This document shows positions 1 through 5,156 of a stretch of 7,944 bases of DNA, one piece after another. A program made the position numbers and the translations under genes. The notes beneath the pieces are model-generated. The model searched no databases. It was not told the DNA's origin and worked only from the letters and a program-made list of their open reading frames with translations. How positions within the stretch are numbered: the first letter of the stretch is position 1; the number at the start of each line of letters is the position of its first letter. This DNA comes from DASYYE01 sp035946955 (GTDB taxonomy: Bacteria > Actinomycetota > Actinomycetes > Streptosporangiales > Streptosporangiaceae), in assembly GCA_035946955.1 (NCBI GenBank), contig DASYYE010000334.1, positions 1 through 7,944 of the forward strand, written 5' to 3'.

Positions 1-388
1 AGTATCATCACGCTCTGCCGAGTACTTCCATGTTGAGTCCACGAACCAGGCCGGTCCCGGCGCCATCATCGTGACCGGGATGATCAACGCTGGCGGGACC
101 GAACATCCCGGCCGGGCCATCGACAATGCCACCTTCAGCGATGGCACCTTCCGCATCGACCACAGCTCCGGCCACCCCACCGTGCACTTCAACCCCACGA
201 CCTGCATCGGCACCATCACCCAGTCCGGCCCGTTCCGGGTCTACGACGGGACCGGCCGCTTCTCCCACCTCAACGGCAGCGGGATGTACCAGTTCGCCGC
301 CTTGTACGCCACGGCGCGCGGCGCCAGTAGCTGCACCAAGACCGTGACCGCCTACATCGAGACGATCAACGGCGCGATCTTCCACTAG
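1..388 (+). CDS. Secreted-type protein of unknown function, 3' part only
   Basis: The reading frame is open from base 2 and ends in TAG at 386-388, so the gene begins before the window. About 128 residues are visible. An ATG at 71 exists, but the frame continues upstream with protein-like sequence (YFHVESTNQAGPGAIIVTG), so 71 is probably not the start. The visible part is rich in G, T, S and aromatic residues with alternating hydrophobic strands. It contains a GTGRFSHLNGSGMYQF segment, a pattern common in small exported beta-barrel-like actinobacterial proteins. Two cysteines (in TTCIGT and SSCTKT) could form a disulfide outside the cell. The signal peptide would lie outside the window, so export is inferred. 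I do not recognise a specific family. A strong hairpin 52 bases after the stop probably ends the transcript, separating it from sigK. Confidence 0.7.
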   Translation, partial: VSSRSAEYFHVESTNQAGPGAIIVTGMINAGGTEHPGRAIDNATFSDGTFRIDHSSGHPTVHFNPTTCIGTITQSGPFRVYDGTGRFSHLNGSGMYQFAALYATARGASSCTKTVTAYIETINGAIFH

Positions 389-439
389 CCTCCGCCACCT
401 ACACCAGCGCTACGCCAAGCGCGTAGGGCAGGACCCAGG

Positions 440-471
440 GCGCCCCGGCCGTCAGATTGCGGCCGGGGTGC
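440..471 (+). terminator. GC-rich hairpin, probable terminator of the upstream gene
   Basis: The arms at 440-451 and 460-471 form a 12-bp stem with one G-U pair (g442-t469) and an 8-base loop. No T-run follows, so this is the T-less type of hairpin often seen at actinobacterial transcript ends. It sits between the stop at 388 and the sigK promoter candidate at 537, which fits a role in insulating sigK. Factor-independent termination without a T-tract is inferred. Confidence 0.6.
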
Positions 472-536
472 CGCTCGTGTGGGTCCGCAACTCACCGGGT
501 TTCAGAGAACCGCGATATTAAAGTCCCTGTCCGGAC

Positions 537-563
537 CCATCCGATCTGGCTTCGGCTCCGAAG
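537..563 (+). promoter_or_regulatory. Candidate SigK-type promoter of sigK-rskA
   Basis: CCATCC at 537-542 is followed after 15 bases by CCGAAG at 558-563. From memory, the mycobacterial SigK consensus is CCATCC at -35 and CCGAAT-like at -10, with a spacer of about 16-17, so the half-sites fit and the spacer is slightly short. The same 13 bases GACCCATCCGATC, again 15 bases from a CGAAG block, lie upstream of the facing minus-strand operon. Transcription would begin near 569-572, at or next to the sigK GTG start. The -10 block is also the right half of a perfect inverted repeat CTTCGG-CT-CCGAAG (550-563), so the CCGAAG match could have another cause. Confidence 0.55.
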
Positions 564-571
564 GGGGCGGT

Positions 572-1168
572 GTGAACCCGAGCGACTCGCATGCGTCCCG
601 GTTCAGATCGGCAGCTACGGATGGGAGGGGGGATCGAGATCTGGATGACCTGCTCGTCCACGTGGCGCGCGGTGACGAGGCCGCCTTCGAGGCCGTGTAC
701 GACCGGCTGGCCGGCGCGGTGTACGGCGTGATCAGAAAGGTTCTCCGTGATCCATCCCAGTCCCAGGAAGTGACCCAAGAGGTCCTTCTCGAGGTGTGGC
801 GTACCGCCACGCGGTTCGACCCGGCCATGGGCAGCGCTGCCACGTGGGTGATGACCATCGCCCACCGTCGCGCCATCGACCGTGTCCGCTCTGCCACGGC
901 CGCGGCCGAGCGGGAGCACAAGGCAGCTGACATCAGACCACCACACGACGAGGTCGCAGAGGCGGTCGAAGCGAGACTGGACCGAGAGCGGGTCCGGCGC
1001 TGCCTGGAGGGGCTCACCGAGGTGCAGCGTCAGTCGATCACTCTGGCCTACTACGGCGGATACAGCTACCGCCAGGTGGCGGAACTGCTCAAGGTCACGC
1101 TGGCTGCCGTCAAGACCAGGATCCGCGACGGGCTGATCCGGATGCGCGACTGCCTGGGGGTGGGCTGA
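572..1168 (+). CDS. sigK: RNA polymerase ECF sigma factor SigK
   Basis: This ECF sigma factor recruits RNA polymerase to stress-type promoters and is held inactive by RskA, encoded next. Region 2 (about residues 24-95) contains YDRLAGAVYGVIRKVLRD, QEVTQEVLLEVWR and TWVMTIAHRRAIDRVRS. Region 4 (about 140-195) contains LTEVQRQSITLAYYGGYSYRQVA and VKTRIRDGLIRMRDCL. The frame is open back to 479, but GTG at 572 is preferred. It gives 198 residues, close to the 187 of M. tuberculosis SigK, and AAGGGGG lies at 561-567. C144 and C194 are exactly 50 residues apart, matching the redox-active Cys133/Cys183 pair of the M. tuberculosis protein. The stop overlaps the rskA start (TGATG), so translation is probably coupled. 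It lacks the extra C-terminal SnoaL-like domain of some ECF groups. The family assignment rests on sequence recall, without an alignment. Confidence 0.9.
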   Translation: MNPSDSHASRFRSAATDGRGDRDLDDLLVHVARGDEAAFEAVYDRLAGAVYGVIRKVLRDPSQSQEVTQEVLLEVWRTATRFDPAMGSAATWVMTIAHRRAIDRVRSATAAAEREHKAADIRPPHDEVAEAVEARLDRERVRRCLEGLTEVQRQSITLAYYGGYSYRQVAELLKVTLAAVKTRIRDGLIRMRDCLGVG

Positions 1169-1920
1169 TGAGGCTGCACCGACAGGACTCGCACGCCCTC
1201 GCTGGCGTCTATGCGCTCGACGCACTCGAACCGGGCCCCGAGCTCGAGCGGTTCAACCGTCACCTGGGCCGTTGCCAGTCGTGCCTCGGTGAGGTCCGCG
1301 GGTTCCACGAGGTGACGACCGCGCTGGCCTTCGCCGCCGCCATCGAGCCGCCGCCTGAGTTGCGCGAGCGGGTGATGGCGGCCGTTACCCGCACCCGCCA
1401 GCTGCCGCCCGAGGTCAAGCCCCGGACCCGCGCGCAGCGCTCCCGTCCCTGGGCACAGTGGGTGCCGTGGCTCTGCGGTGCCGTCGCCACCGCCGGAATC
1501 GTGGTCGCAGTCATGTTCGGCTACACACAGGCCCACACCCAGACCGAACTCAACCAGACCCGGGCTCAGGACCAGGAGATCGTCGGCGTGCTGACAGCGC
1601 CGGACGCCAAGTTCCTGACCTCTCGGACGAGCGCGGGCGGCGCGGCTGCCGTCGTGGTGGCCCCGTCCAGGCACCAGCTGATCGTGACCACGGCCGGGCT
1701 GCCAGCGCTGCCCTCCGGCAAGGTGTACCAGCTCTGGCTGATCGGACCGGCGAAGACGGTGTCCGCGGGCCTGCTGCCCGCAGCCGAGAGCGGGAAGACC
1801 CCGCCAGTGCTGGCATCTGGGATCGTGACGGGCGACAAACTCGGCCTGACCGTGGAGCCGGCCCCGGGAACGGCCCAGCCCACCACCACGCCGATCCTGG
1901 CCCTGCTACTGCCGTCCTGA
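1168..1920 (+). CDS. rskA: Anti-sigma-K factor RskA, membrane protein
   Basis: This 250-residue protein is a single-pass membrane anti-sigma factor that sequesters SigK. In the family, it is cleaved within the membrane to release the sigma factor. The cytoplasmic N-terminus carries the zinc-type anti-sigma motif H32-LGR-C36-QS-C39, with H9 upstream. A hydrophobic helix spans about residues 98-119 (starting VPWLCGAVATAGIVV), after a basic stretch (RTRAQRSRP). The extracytoplasmic part (about 125-249) matches the RskA C-terminal domain: YQLWLIGP, SAGLLP and a TVEPAPGTAQPTTTPI block close to the family's TVEPAGGSxQPTxxP signature. ATG at 1168 overlaps the sigK TGA by one base and has no separate leader, indicating one operon. 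Its TGA at 1918-1920 directly touches the stop of the convergent gene, with no terminator between them. The input sensed by the outer domain cannot be read from sequence. Confidence 0.92.
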   Translation: MRLHRQDSHALAGVYALDALEPGPELERFNRHLGRCQSCLGEVRGFHEVTTALAFAAAIEPPPELRERVMAAVTRTRQLPPEVKPRTRAQRSRPWAQWVPWLCGAVATAGIVVAVMFGYTQAHTQTELNQTRAQDQEIVGVLTAPDAKFLTSRTSAGGAAAVVVAPSRHQLIVTTAGLPALPSGKVYQLWLIGPAKTVSAGLLPAAESGKTPPVLASGIVTGDKLGLTVEPAPGTAQPTTTPILALLLPS

Positions 1921-1926
1921 TCAGGA
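1915..1926. repeat. 12-bp perfect palindrome at abutting convergent stops
   Basis: TCCTGATCAGGA is self-complementary and contains the TGA of rskA (1918-1920) and the TGA of the facing gene (1921-1923 on the minus strand). It has no loop or T-run and is not a terminator. It may be only a by-product of two stops placed tail to tail. Confidence 0.5.
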
Positions 1927-2241
1927 ATCCGGCCAGCGGCAGCTGGTGACCTGGCCGCCGGTGATGGTGGCAGTGGCCACGGGGCTCTGCTGGTCGCCCC
2001 AGATCGTGTATTGCCCCGCACGCAGGCTGGGGTAGACGGCCGCATATTTGGTCACGGTCGTCATGTGGCGCGGCCGGACCTGTGAGTGTGTGCGTGTAGC
2101 GCCCGGCTGCTCGTCCCGGCTGACCTCGATTTCTCTGCCGTTCAGGCCGGCTGGCGTGTACAGGACCAAGGCCCCGGTGTCCGCGCCAAGCTCCATGACG
2201 ACGCTGCCCGGATCTGATGGCCCGGCCGCTGGCTCGTTCAT
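1921..2241 (-). CDS. Small conserved actinobacterial protein of unknown function
   Basis: From the ATG at 2241 this is a 106-residue acidic soluble protein with no signal peptide or membrane segment. Its pattern is a predicted all-beta fold: ALVLYTPAGLNGREIEVS, then a TRTHSQVRPR stretch, then KYAAVYPSLRAGQYTIWGD and a closing TATITGGQVTSCRWPDS. This matches, from memory, a family of small hypothetical proteins widespread in Streptomyces-like genomes (an ALVxYTPxxLxGxEIEIS start and a YTxWGxxGTPxxTVxVxGG end). No reaction is known to me. A GTG at 2247 is also in frame, but AAGGAG at 2249-2254 is only one base from it and seven from the ATG, which decides the start. It lies 96 bases after the DUF4331 gene on the same strand, separated by a hairpin. 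It may be the last gene of that operon or separately expressed. Confidence 0.78.
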   Translation of the reverse strand: MNEPAAGPSDPGSVVMELGADTGALVLYTPAGLNGREIEVSRDEQPGATRTHSQVRPRHMTTVTKYAAVYPSLRAGQYTIWGDQQSPVATATITGGQVTSCRWPDS

Positions 2242-2248
2242 CGCCACA

Positions 2249-2254
2249 CTCCTT
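2249..2254 (-). promoter_or_regulatory. Ribosome-binding site that fixes the start at 2241
   Basis: The minus strand reads AAGGAG, then TGTGGCG, then ATG. The 7-base spacing to the ATG at 2241 is ideal. The in-frame GTG at 2247 lies one base from the motif and is an unlikely start. Confidence 0.7.
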
Positions 2255-2295
2255 GTCTATGGTCCGAAGCCGGCCGGCCCCTATGCCCGGCACAC

Positions 2296-2323
2296 GTGCC
2301 CCGGCTGGCGGTGGCTGGGGCAC
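2296..2323 (-). terminator. Hairpin between DUF4331 gene and the small downstream gene
   Basis: The arms 2296-2305 and 2314-2323 form a 10-bp stem with an 8-base loop. On the minus-strand transcript one position is an A-C mismatch; read from the plus strand the same position is a G-U pair. It begins 14 bases past the DUF4331 TAA (2338-2340). No T-run follows. It could be a partial terminator lowering expression of the last gene, or a 3' stabilising hairpin of the DUF4331 message. Confidence 0.5.
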
Positions 2324-2337
2324 ATGCGGCTGATGCG

Positions 2338-3696
2338 TTAGGAGGGCTCGTTGTATCCGCTGTATGGGATCCCGAGGTAAGGGAACGTGCTGATGGAGGG
2401 TGAGCCGATGGTTGGCGGGTCGGTCGTGAAGTCGGTGACCACGCCCGCGGCCGCGTCAGGCGTATAGGTGGGAGCGACCAGCGGGTAGGTGACCCCGGCG
2501 ATCGCCCGCAACTCGATCGTCACCACGTCGTCGGTCACCCGGCGGCCATTGGGGAAACCGGCGGGGTCGCCGCCGAGCAGCCCTAGGATGTTCGGCTCGG
2601 CAGCAGGCTGGATCGAGGTATTCAGCCGCAGCATGTCGGCCAGCACCGGCCCGGTGAAGTTCGTGAAGCCGGAGATGATGCCGGCCGGAATGCCGGTGAG
2701 CAGGATCGCCTCCAGGTCGGCGCGCGGCTTCCCCGACGCGACCAGGGCGGCCAGGTTCGGGAACACACCGGGGTACAGGTCTGGCAGCAGCGCCGCCAGA
2801 CCCGGCCGGGTGACGTAGCCGGCGAACTGCTTGTCCTGGTGGGGCGGTAGCGAGTTCCACAGGTCCTTCTTGCCCAGTGGGACGAGAACCTCGTTGAACA
2901 GCGGGTTTCCCAGCCGCGACACCTGCCGGAAAGGCCCGGTATCAACGTTCTCGCCGTGGTCGGCGTCCCAGAGCCTGACCTGCTGGCGGCACGCCGTAGT
3001 CCACACGCCGATGGTCGGATGGCCGTTGACCGTCACCGAGGAGATCGGCACCTGAATCGCGATGGAGTGCACATTCAGGTTGTTGGTGGCGTTGACCCCC
3101 GGCATCGCGCTGAGGGTGCCTGCTGGGGCATGCAGGTTCTCGAACGGCCGCAGGTCGCCCAGGTCAAAGATCGCGCCCAGGTCGACATAGAACTCCTCGG
3201 CGCGCTGCCCGGCGAACACGGTGATCCCGCCGTCCAGGCTGTGTACGGCCTCGTTGGCCAGGGCCGCGTAGTCCGGTGTTGACAACGGCCCGATGTTGCA
3301 CGGTGGGCAGAGCAGGCCGGCACCCAGGGACGCAGTGGAGCCGGCGGACACCACGGCGACCTCGTAGGACTGGACGCGGTTCCAGTTCGGGCTGGTCAGC
3401 GACTCGATCGGGCCCGTGTTGTACAGGAACGTGTCTGGGTCGTGCACGGTGGTGGTGAACCGGAACCGGTAGGAGATATCCGGCTCGCCGTCTCCGTCGT
3501 TGTCGATGTGGATGTCGTACAGGACGTCGTCGCCGAATTCGTAGAAGTTCGGCCCCCCGGAAGGTAGCTGTAGCGGTATGTAGTTAGCGATCAGGGTGAC
3601 CGTATCTGGCTTATCCGGGCTCACGAAAGCGTACACATCGGTGCTGTCAGCGACCGGGTCCTTGGAGATTTCCGGTGCCTCGCGGTGCGATGACAT
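2338..3696 (-). CDS. DUF4331 family protein
   Basis: This 452-residue protein begins with the recognisable DUF4331 signature MSSHREAPEISKDPVADSTD, followed by VYAFVSPDKPDTVTLIANYI. The family's biochemical function is unknown to me. There is no signal peptide or membrane helix, so it is probably cytoplasmic unless carried out with a partner. Residues 65-73 (DNDGDGEPD) fit a DxDxDGxxD calcium-binding loop as in EF-hand or dockerin repeats. C130-PP-C133 is a CxxC motif. Further conserved-looking segments are EEFYVDLGAIFDLGDLRPF, VHSIAIQVPISSV and DDVVTIELRAIAGVTYP. GAGG at 3704-3707 lies 7 bases before the ATG. It starts 39 bases after the Tat-protein stop, so the two are almost certainly cotranscribed. 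It ends in TAA at 2338. Possible SigK control comes from the promoter candidate at 4177-4203. Confidence 0.88.
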   Translation of the reverse strand: MSSHREAPEISKDPVADSTDVYAFVSPDKPDTVTLIANYIPLQLPSGGPNFYEFGDDVLYDIHIDNDGDGEPDISYRFRFTTTVHDPDTFLYNTGPIESLTSPNWNRVQSYEVAVVSAGSTASLGAGLLCPPCNIGPLSTPDYAALANEAVHSLDGGITVFAGQRAEEFYVDLGAIFDLGDLRPFENLHAPAGTLSAMPGVNATNNLNVHSIAIQVPISSVTVNGHPTIGVWTTACRQQVRLWDADHGENVDTGPFRQVSRLGNPLFNEVLVPLGKKDLWNSLPPHQDKQFAGYVTRPGLAALLPDLYPGVFPNLAALVASGKPRADLEAILLTGIPAGIISGFTNFTGPVLADMLRLNTSIQPAAEPNILGLLGGDPAGFPNGRRVTDDVVTIELRAIAGVTYPLVAPTYTPDAAAGVVTDFTTDPPTIGSPSISTFPYLGIPYSGYNEPS

Positions 3697-3735
3697 TGCA
3701 ATACCTCACAGGCTCGAGTGGGTAGTTGGCAGGAT

Positions 3736-4107
3736 TCACCCAGCGGCCCGGGCGATCCGGGCGGCGAGTTCTTTGTCACGCAGCCGGGTCCGGCTAGTCC
3801 CGGAGAACACATCGATCTCCCCGGACTTCGCATTGCGTACATGCACGACGATCGGTCCCGACTGGGACATGACCTCGCTGCCGCTTGGTGGCGATGATGG
3901 GCCGGTCGCCGCCAGCGCCGAGCCTGTGGCCACTCCTATGGCGGTAGCGGCCAGACCAGCGGCGCCAGCCGTTGCGGCCCCCTGCAGGACGAACCGCCGA
4001 GACAGGCGGTGCTCAGTGCCCGAAGACCGGAGGGCTCCTTGGCTGCCCGATTCCGCCGGGGCGCCCACCCGCCCGGCCGGCCCGTGGTTTGCATCGTGAC
4101 TGGGCAT
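3736..4107 (-). CDS. Small Tat-exported protein of unknown function
   Basis: From the ATG at 4107 this is a 123-residue precursor. The frame is open to 4167, but 4107 has AAGGGA at 4113-4118, five bases away, and begins a more typical Tat leader. The twin-arginine motif SRRFVLQ (residues 36-42) is followed by an alanine-rich hydrophobic stretch and a likely signal peptidase site after GSALA (about residue 66). The mature part is only about 57 residues. It contains GPIVVHVRNAKSGEIDVFSG, then TRTRLRDKELAARIARAAG, which resembles short Tat-signal hypothetical proteins of actinomycetes that I know only as uncharacterised. No cysteine or metal motif is present in the mature part. It is the first gene of the minus-strand operon, 39 bases before the DUF4331 gene and about 63 bases from the predicted transcription start. 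The use of the Tat route suggests export in a folded state. Confidence 0.8.
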   Translation of the reverse strand: MPSHDANHGPAGRVGAPAESGSQGALRSSGTEHRLSRRFVLQGAATAGAAGLAATAIGVATGSALAATGPSSPPSGSEVMSQSGPIVVHVRNAKSGEIDVFSGTSRTRLRDKELAARIARAAG

Positions 4108-4176
4108 GACGATCCCTTCCAAGGCTGGCCGACAGTAGCCTCCACCGGCTCCCGCGCGGCCTGTCACACGCGCTAA

Positions 4177-4203
4177 CTTCGCGGCAGAGCGGCGATCGGA
4201 TGG
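4177..4203 (-). promoter_or_regulatory. Candidate SigK-type promoter of the Tat/DUF4331 operon
   Basis: On the minus strand CCATCC (4203-4198) is followed after 15 bases by GCGAAG (4182-4177). The wider block GACCCATCCGATC (4206-4194) is identical to the one before sigK, and CGAAG falls at the same distance in both. The predicted start near 4170 leaves a leader of about 60 bases before the ATG at 4107. The agreement with the recalled mycobacterial SigK consensus, together with the location in an intergenic region, supports this. The 13-base identity alone would not be significant in a window this size. Confidence 0.55.
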
Positions 4204-4322
4204 GTCATCCCGGGCAAGACTTTTGAGGAGGTCCTTCCCCAGGGCTTCGCGCCCAGACCACCGGTGATCGGCAGTCTCCCGGCAGAGTACGCCGCTCGTC
4301 TTCTCAGGCCACCAAACGGCTC

Positions 4323-4328
4323 TATAGC
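4323..4328 (+). promoter_or_regulatory. Weak -10-like hexamer before the secreted-protein gene
   Basis: TATAGC resembles a housekeeping -10 element and is one of the few AT-rich hexamers in this intergenic region, 61 bases before the ATG at 4389. No acceptable TTGACA-like -35 is seen 16-19 bases upstream, so this is tentative. No CCATCC motif is present on this strand here, so SigK control of the downstream gene is not supported. A small stem (TCCCC 4344-4348 with GGGGA 4356-4360) lies in the leader between this site and the ribosome-binding site. Confidence 0.22.
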
Positions 4329-4388
4329 ATCACGTGAAGCAAATCCCCTCCGCCGGGGGACTGTTAGCACTAAGGGAGGTCTACACGG

Positions 4389-5006
4389 ATGCAAATGCGC
4401 CAAAAAAACTGGGCGGCAAGCAATCTGCCAGCTGGGTTCCTGGCGGTCGCGTCAGCGGCTTTGACAGTGCTGGCAGTCATCGCCACTGCGCCAGCGAGCG
4501 CTGAGTCGATCCCCTGCGCTTCATCAATCAACCAGCAGGGCTCCGAGTGCGCCAGCTTCACGTTCTATGCGGGGTCCAGCGAGGTGGCCGTCACCACCGC
4601 AAAGAGTCAAGCCGCGGGCTCCCCCGTAGGGGTCTCAAAGTTCGTGTTCGGTAATGCATCACCCCCGGCACCGGACCAGGACCTCGACACCCTCTCCGTC
4701 AATAGTGATGGGGTGCCAAACCAAAGTGGCCCTTACACGGAACTCGAGATCATGCCATACGGCGTCGAGGGCACGCTGTGCCTGAAGGCAACGACCATGA
4801 GCGCGACTGCGTCGTTCGTGCTGGCACGGTGCGGCTCCAGCCGGTTGGAGCAGTTCACGACCTCGCACGAGACCAGTCAGGGTTTTGAGTGGCGCTTGCG
4901 AGGAAGTGGCAGTCCAGGTCTGGCTATCACTCAGGAAGGTCGGTCTGGGTTGGGCTTGAAGACTTGGACGGGCGCGCCTGATCAGTACATGCAAAGGACG
5001 GACTGA
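4389..5006 (+). CDS. Secreted protein of unknown function, possible beta-trefoil-like C-terminal half
   Basis: This 205-residue precursor starts at ATG 4389, with AAGGGAGGT at 4372-4380 as a strong ribosome-binding site. A Sec-type signal peptide has basic residues early (R4, K6), a hydrophobic core at about 15-33 and a likely cleavage after APASA (residue 38). The mature part has four cysteines (C43, C54, C131, C148), an even number that suits extracellular disulfides. The C-terminal half has LCLKAT, FVLARCGSSRLEQFTT and GLGLKTWTGAPDQYMQ, reminiscent of LxLxxCxxxxxQxW strands of ricin-type beta-trefoil folds. That similarity is weak and I do not assign a family. The gene looks less GC-rich than its neighbours and uses many A/T-ending codons (AAT AGT GAT, TCA, GTA), which may mark a more recent acquisition. 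It is a single-gene unit, divergent from the Tat/DUF4331 operon and closed by its own terminator. Confidence 0.8.
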   Translation: MQMRQKNWAASNLPAGFLAVASAALTVLAVIATAPASAESIPCASSINQQGSECASFTFYAGSSEVAVTTAKSQAAGSPVGVSKFVFGNASPPAPDQDLDTLSVNSDGVPNQSGPYTELEIMPYGVEGTLCLKATTMSATASFVLARCGSSRLEQFTTSHETSQGFEWRLRGSGSPGLAITQEGRSGLGLKTWTGAPDQYMQRTD

Positions 5007-5023
5007 CCGGCACTGCCGTAGTA

Positions 5024-5059
5024 AGCGGGGCGGACTTTGAAGGTCCGCCCCGCTCTTTT
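5024..5059 (+). terminator. Intrinsic terminator of the secreted-protein gene
   Basis: A perfect 12-bp stem (5024-5035 with 5043-5054) with a 7-base loop is followed by CTTTT (5055-5059), 17 bases after the stop at 5006. This is the clearest terminator in the window. On the minus strand the same stem lies about 100 bases beyond the hoxX stop but without a T-run. It may also slow transcripts coming from that side. Confidence 0.9.
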
Positions 5060-5156
5060 CAATTCTCCAAACATCACCCATCGCAGTAGTACGGTCGCTG
5101 GGTGACCAGGCGAGAGATCCTCCGTGCCGTTTACCAGCCCGAGGTGCTGATGCCGG

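Noticed and set aside
479..571. N-terminal extension of sigK from GTG 479
   Set aside because: The extra 31 residues do not look like SigK family N-termini, they would span the promoter candidate and part of the sequence next to the 440-471 hairpin, and GTG 572 gives the normal family length.
751..757. Another CCATCC within sigK
   Set aside because: It lies in coding sequence, and I made no case for a CGAAG block at matching spacing or for a gene it could serve.
4108..4167. Upstream start for the Tat-protein gene at 4167
   Set aside because: The predicted transcription start is near 4170, the added residues are not Tat-leader-like, and ATG 4107 has a well-spaced AAGGGA.
4173..4403. 76-codon minus-strand frame in the divergent intergenic region
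   Set aside because: It has no family resemblance, lies across both promoter regions and overlaps the start of the secreted-protein gene.
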